Shown piece by piece: positions 62,470 to 64,000 of a stretch of 64,000 nucleotides of DNA. Both the position numbers and the translations under genes were made by a program. The notes beneath the pieces are model-generated. The model saw only the letters and a list, made by a program, of their open reading frames with translations, was not told the origin of the DNA and made no database searches. Within the stretch, counting starts at the first letter, position 1, and the number at the start of each line of letters is the position of its first letter. Source of the stretch: JBJKRF01 sp046704785 (GTDB lineage Bacteria > Chloroflexota > Anaerolineae > Anaerolineales > Villigracilaceae); assembly GCA_046704785.1 (NCBI GenBank), contig JBJKRF010000088.1:1-64000 (forward strand), in the 5' to 3' direction.

Positions 62470-62627
62470 ATAGATTGAGCAAGCCGGATTGTTGCCGCGC
62501 ATTAAGAGAGACCAAAAATTTTTGCTTCCTCGAAGGTCTTGGCGGTAAAATTTCATCATTAGCTGTTAATTAATAATGAAAGAGCTGCGCTTTTTGTAGC
62601 GGTAGTTATGAATGAAAGGAGATTGTT

Positions 62628-63800
62628 GTGACAGAAATAAAATCTGCGACTCTGGTCCTCGAGGACGGTTCAGTCTGGGTCGGCGAGGCTTTTGGCGCCG
62701 AAGCAGATGCCGTATTCGAACTGGTGTTCAATACCAGCATGACCGGATACCAGGAAATCATTACCGATCCATCTTATAAAGGACAAGCGGTTCTATTTAC
62801 CGTTCCGCATATTGGGAATGTGGGTATCAACACAGAGGACGATGAGGCTGCTGTGCCGCAAGTTTCGGCAGTGGTGGTGCGCGCTCTCAGCCCGATGGTC
62901 TCGAACTGGCGCGCCAGCCTGGACCTGTCTTCGTGGTTGATCCAATATGGCGTGCCGGGAATCGCCGGCGTGGACACGCGCGCCCTGACACGTAAACTAC
63001 GCGATGGTGGCACCCTCAAGGCAGCACTTTCCACGCGCGGCACGCCAGCCAAGACTTTGATCGAGATGGCACGTGATTGGGAGGGGCTCGACGGGCGCGA
63101 TATGGTCAAAGAAGTGACCTGCGCCGAATCCTATCACTGGACAGGCGACGCCGGCGATAAGTGGGTGGCGCCTCTCCCGGCTTCTGATTCCCAGGCCGAG
63201 AAAGAAATCGACGGTCTACGGGTGGTTCTATACGATTTCGGCGCAAAGCGGAACATTCTGCGTCACCTGGCTGCCAACGGCGCTCAAGTGACTGTCGTCC
63301 CGGCGGATACCTCGGCCGAACAGGTTTTGGCGCTGCATCCTGACGGGGTGATGCTCTCGAACGGGCCCGGCGACCCGGCGGCGCTGTCCTACGCCATCGA
63401 CGCTACGAAAACGCTGATCGATAGTAATCTGCCAGTCTTTGGCATCTGCCTCGGCCATCAATTGATCGGGCTGGCCTTAGGCGGACAGACCTCGCGCTTG
63501 AAATTCGGTCATCATGGCGGGAATCATCCTGTACAGGATTTACGCAGCAAGAAAGTCTATGTCACGACGCAAAATCACAACTATATGGTGCTGCCCGACT
63601 CGCTCGATCCTGACGAAGTGGAAGTAACCCATCTGAGCTTGAACGATGGCTCGCTGGAAGGCTTGGAGATGAAGACCAAACCGGTGTACGCCGTTCAGTT
63701 CCACCCGGAGGCCGCACCGGGCCCGCATGACGCCCACGAGATTTTCGCGCCTTTCTTTTCTAAGATGAAGACGCGCCGGGCTGTGGGACAGGGAGGTTGA
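62628..63800 (+). CDS. carA: Carbamoyl-phosphate synthase small subunit
   Basis: 390 residues from a GTG at 62628 behind AAAGGAGATT. Glutaminase subunit that passes ammonia to CarB for carbamoyl phosphate, used in pyrimidine and arginine synthesis. The N-terminal CPSase domain ([27 protein letters not shown]) is followed by a class I glutamine amidotransferase with GICLGHQ (nucleophile cysteine) and QFHPEA (histidine/glutamate). carB begins six bases after the stop codon. The upstream region carries a possible attenuator, fitting pyrimidine-dependent control. Confidence 0.97.
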   Translation: MTEIKSATLVLEDGSVWVGEAFGAEADAVFELVFNTSMTGYQEIITDPSYKGQAVLFTVPHIGNVGINTEDDEAAVPQVSAVVVRALSPMVSNWRASLDLSSWLIQYGVPGIAGVDTRALTRKLRDGGTLKAALSTRGTPAKTLIEMARDWEGLDGRDMVKEVTCAESYHWTGDAGDKWVAPLPASDSQAEKEIDGLRVVLYDFGAKRNILRHLAANGAQVTVVPADTSAEQVLALHPDGVMLSNGPGDPAALSYAIDATKTLIDSNLPVFGICLGHQLIGLALGGQTSRLKFGHHGGNHPVQDLRSKKVYVTTQNHNYMVLPDSLDPDEVEVTHLSLNDGSLEGLEMKTKPVYAVQFHPEAAPGPHDAHEIFAPFFSKMKTRRAVGQGG

Positions 63801-63805
63801 ACAAC

Positions 63806-64000
<195 letters not shown>

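Overview
The window reads as one contig of a Chloroflexota bacterium, most likely class Anaerolineae. This is inferred from style, since there is no rRNA to prove it: Thr/Pro-rich 'TPTPT' stalks on exported proteins, very long arrays of GAF domains sharing the motif NNPDLPETHSE, a Tad/Flp-type pilin locus of Chloroflexi type, and Nudix, AIM24 and M4 protease genes scattered among housekeeping genes. Gene density is high. No tRNA, rRNA, CRISPR array, insertion sequence or prophage was found.

Layout. 1-8900: a helical protein of unknown function, class II aldolase plus Nudix, a cNMP-binding histidine kinase, a phosphoribosyltransferase plus adenosine-specific kinase, a lipoprotein phosphoesterase, and glmS with a 5' leader that matches the glmS self-cleaving ribozyme. 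8900-14400: a Tad-like minor pilin block (prepilin peptidase, TadE, a VWA TadG-like protein, a TadE-like protein with Thr/Pro stalks). 14400-24000: housekeeping (murA with Asp in place of the catalytic Cys, trxA, OsmC, ftsY, prfB with a programmed +1 frameshift, Nudix, rpmF-fabD) and two AIM24 proteins. 25100-34100: an M4 protease of protealysin type translationally coupled to an emfourin-like inhibitor, pepF, hflX, a histidine kinase, an M28 peptidase and trmFO. 34100-38200: a three-gene phosphorelay. 62600-64000: carA and the start of carB behind a possible attenuator.

The most unusual region is 38208-62176, where every gene lies on the minus strand: two stand-alone receivers, six tandem paralogous GAF receptors (five membrane, one soluble) that have no kinase or methyl-accepting output domain, a ParA-type ATPase overlapping a 2045-residue hybrid histidine kinase, and a threonine synthase whose C-terminus is a complete CheY-like receiver. 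An EamA transporter follows. A working model (inference) is that the receptors form an array served by the one giant kinase, that ParA positions the array, and that phosphotransfer runs to the free receivers and to the receiver fused to threonine synthase, so that an amino-acid biosynthetic enzyme is a direct output of a two-component system.

A short (~40 bp) intergenic repeat with core GGGATGAAGCAGATTT occurs five times, including inside the signalling cluster.
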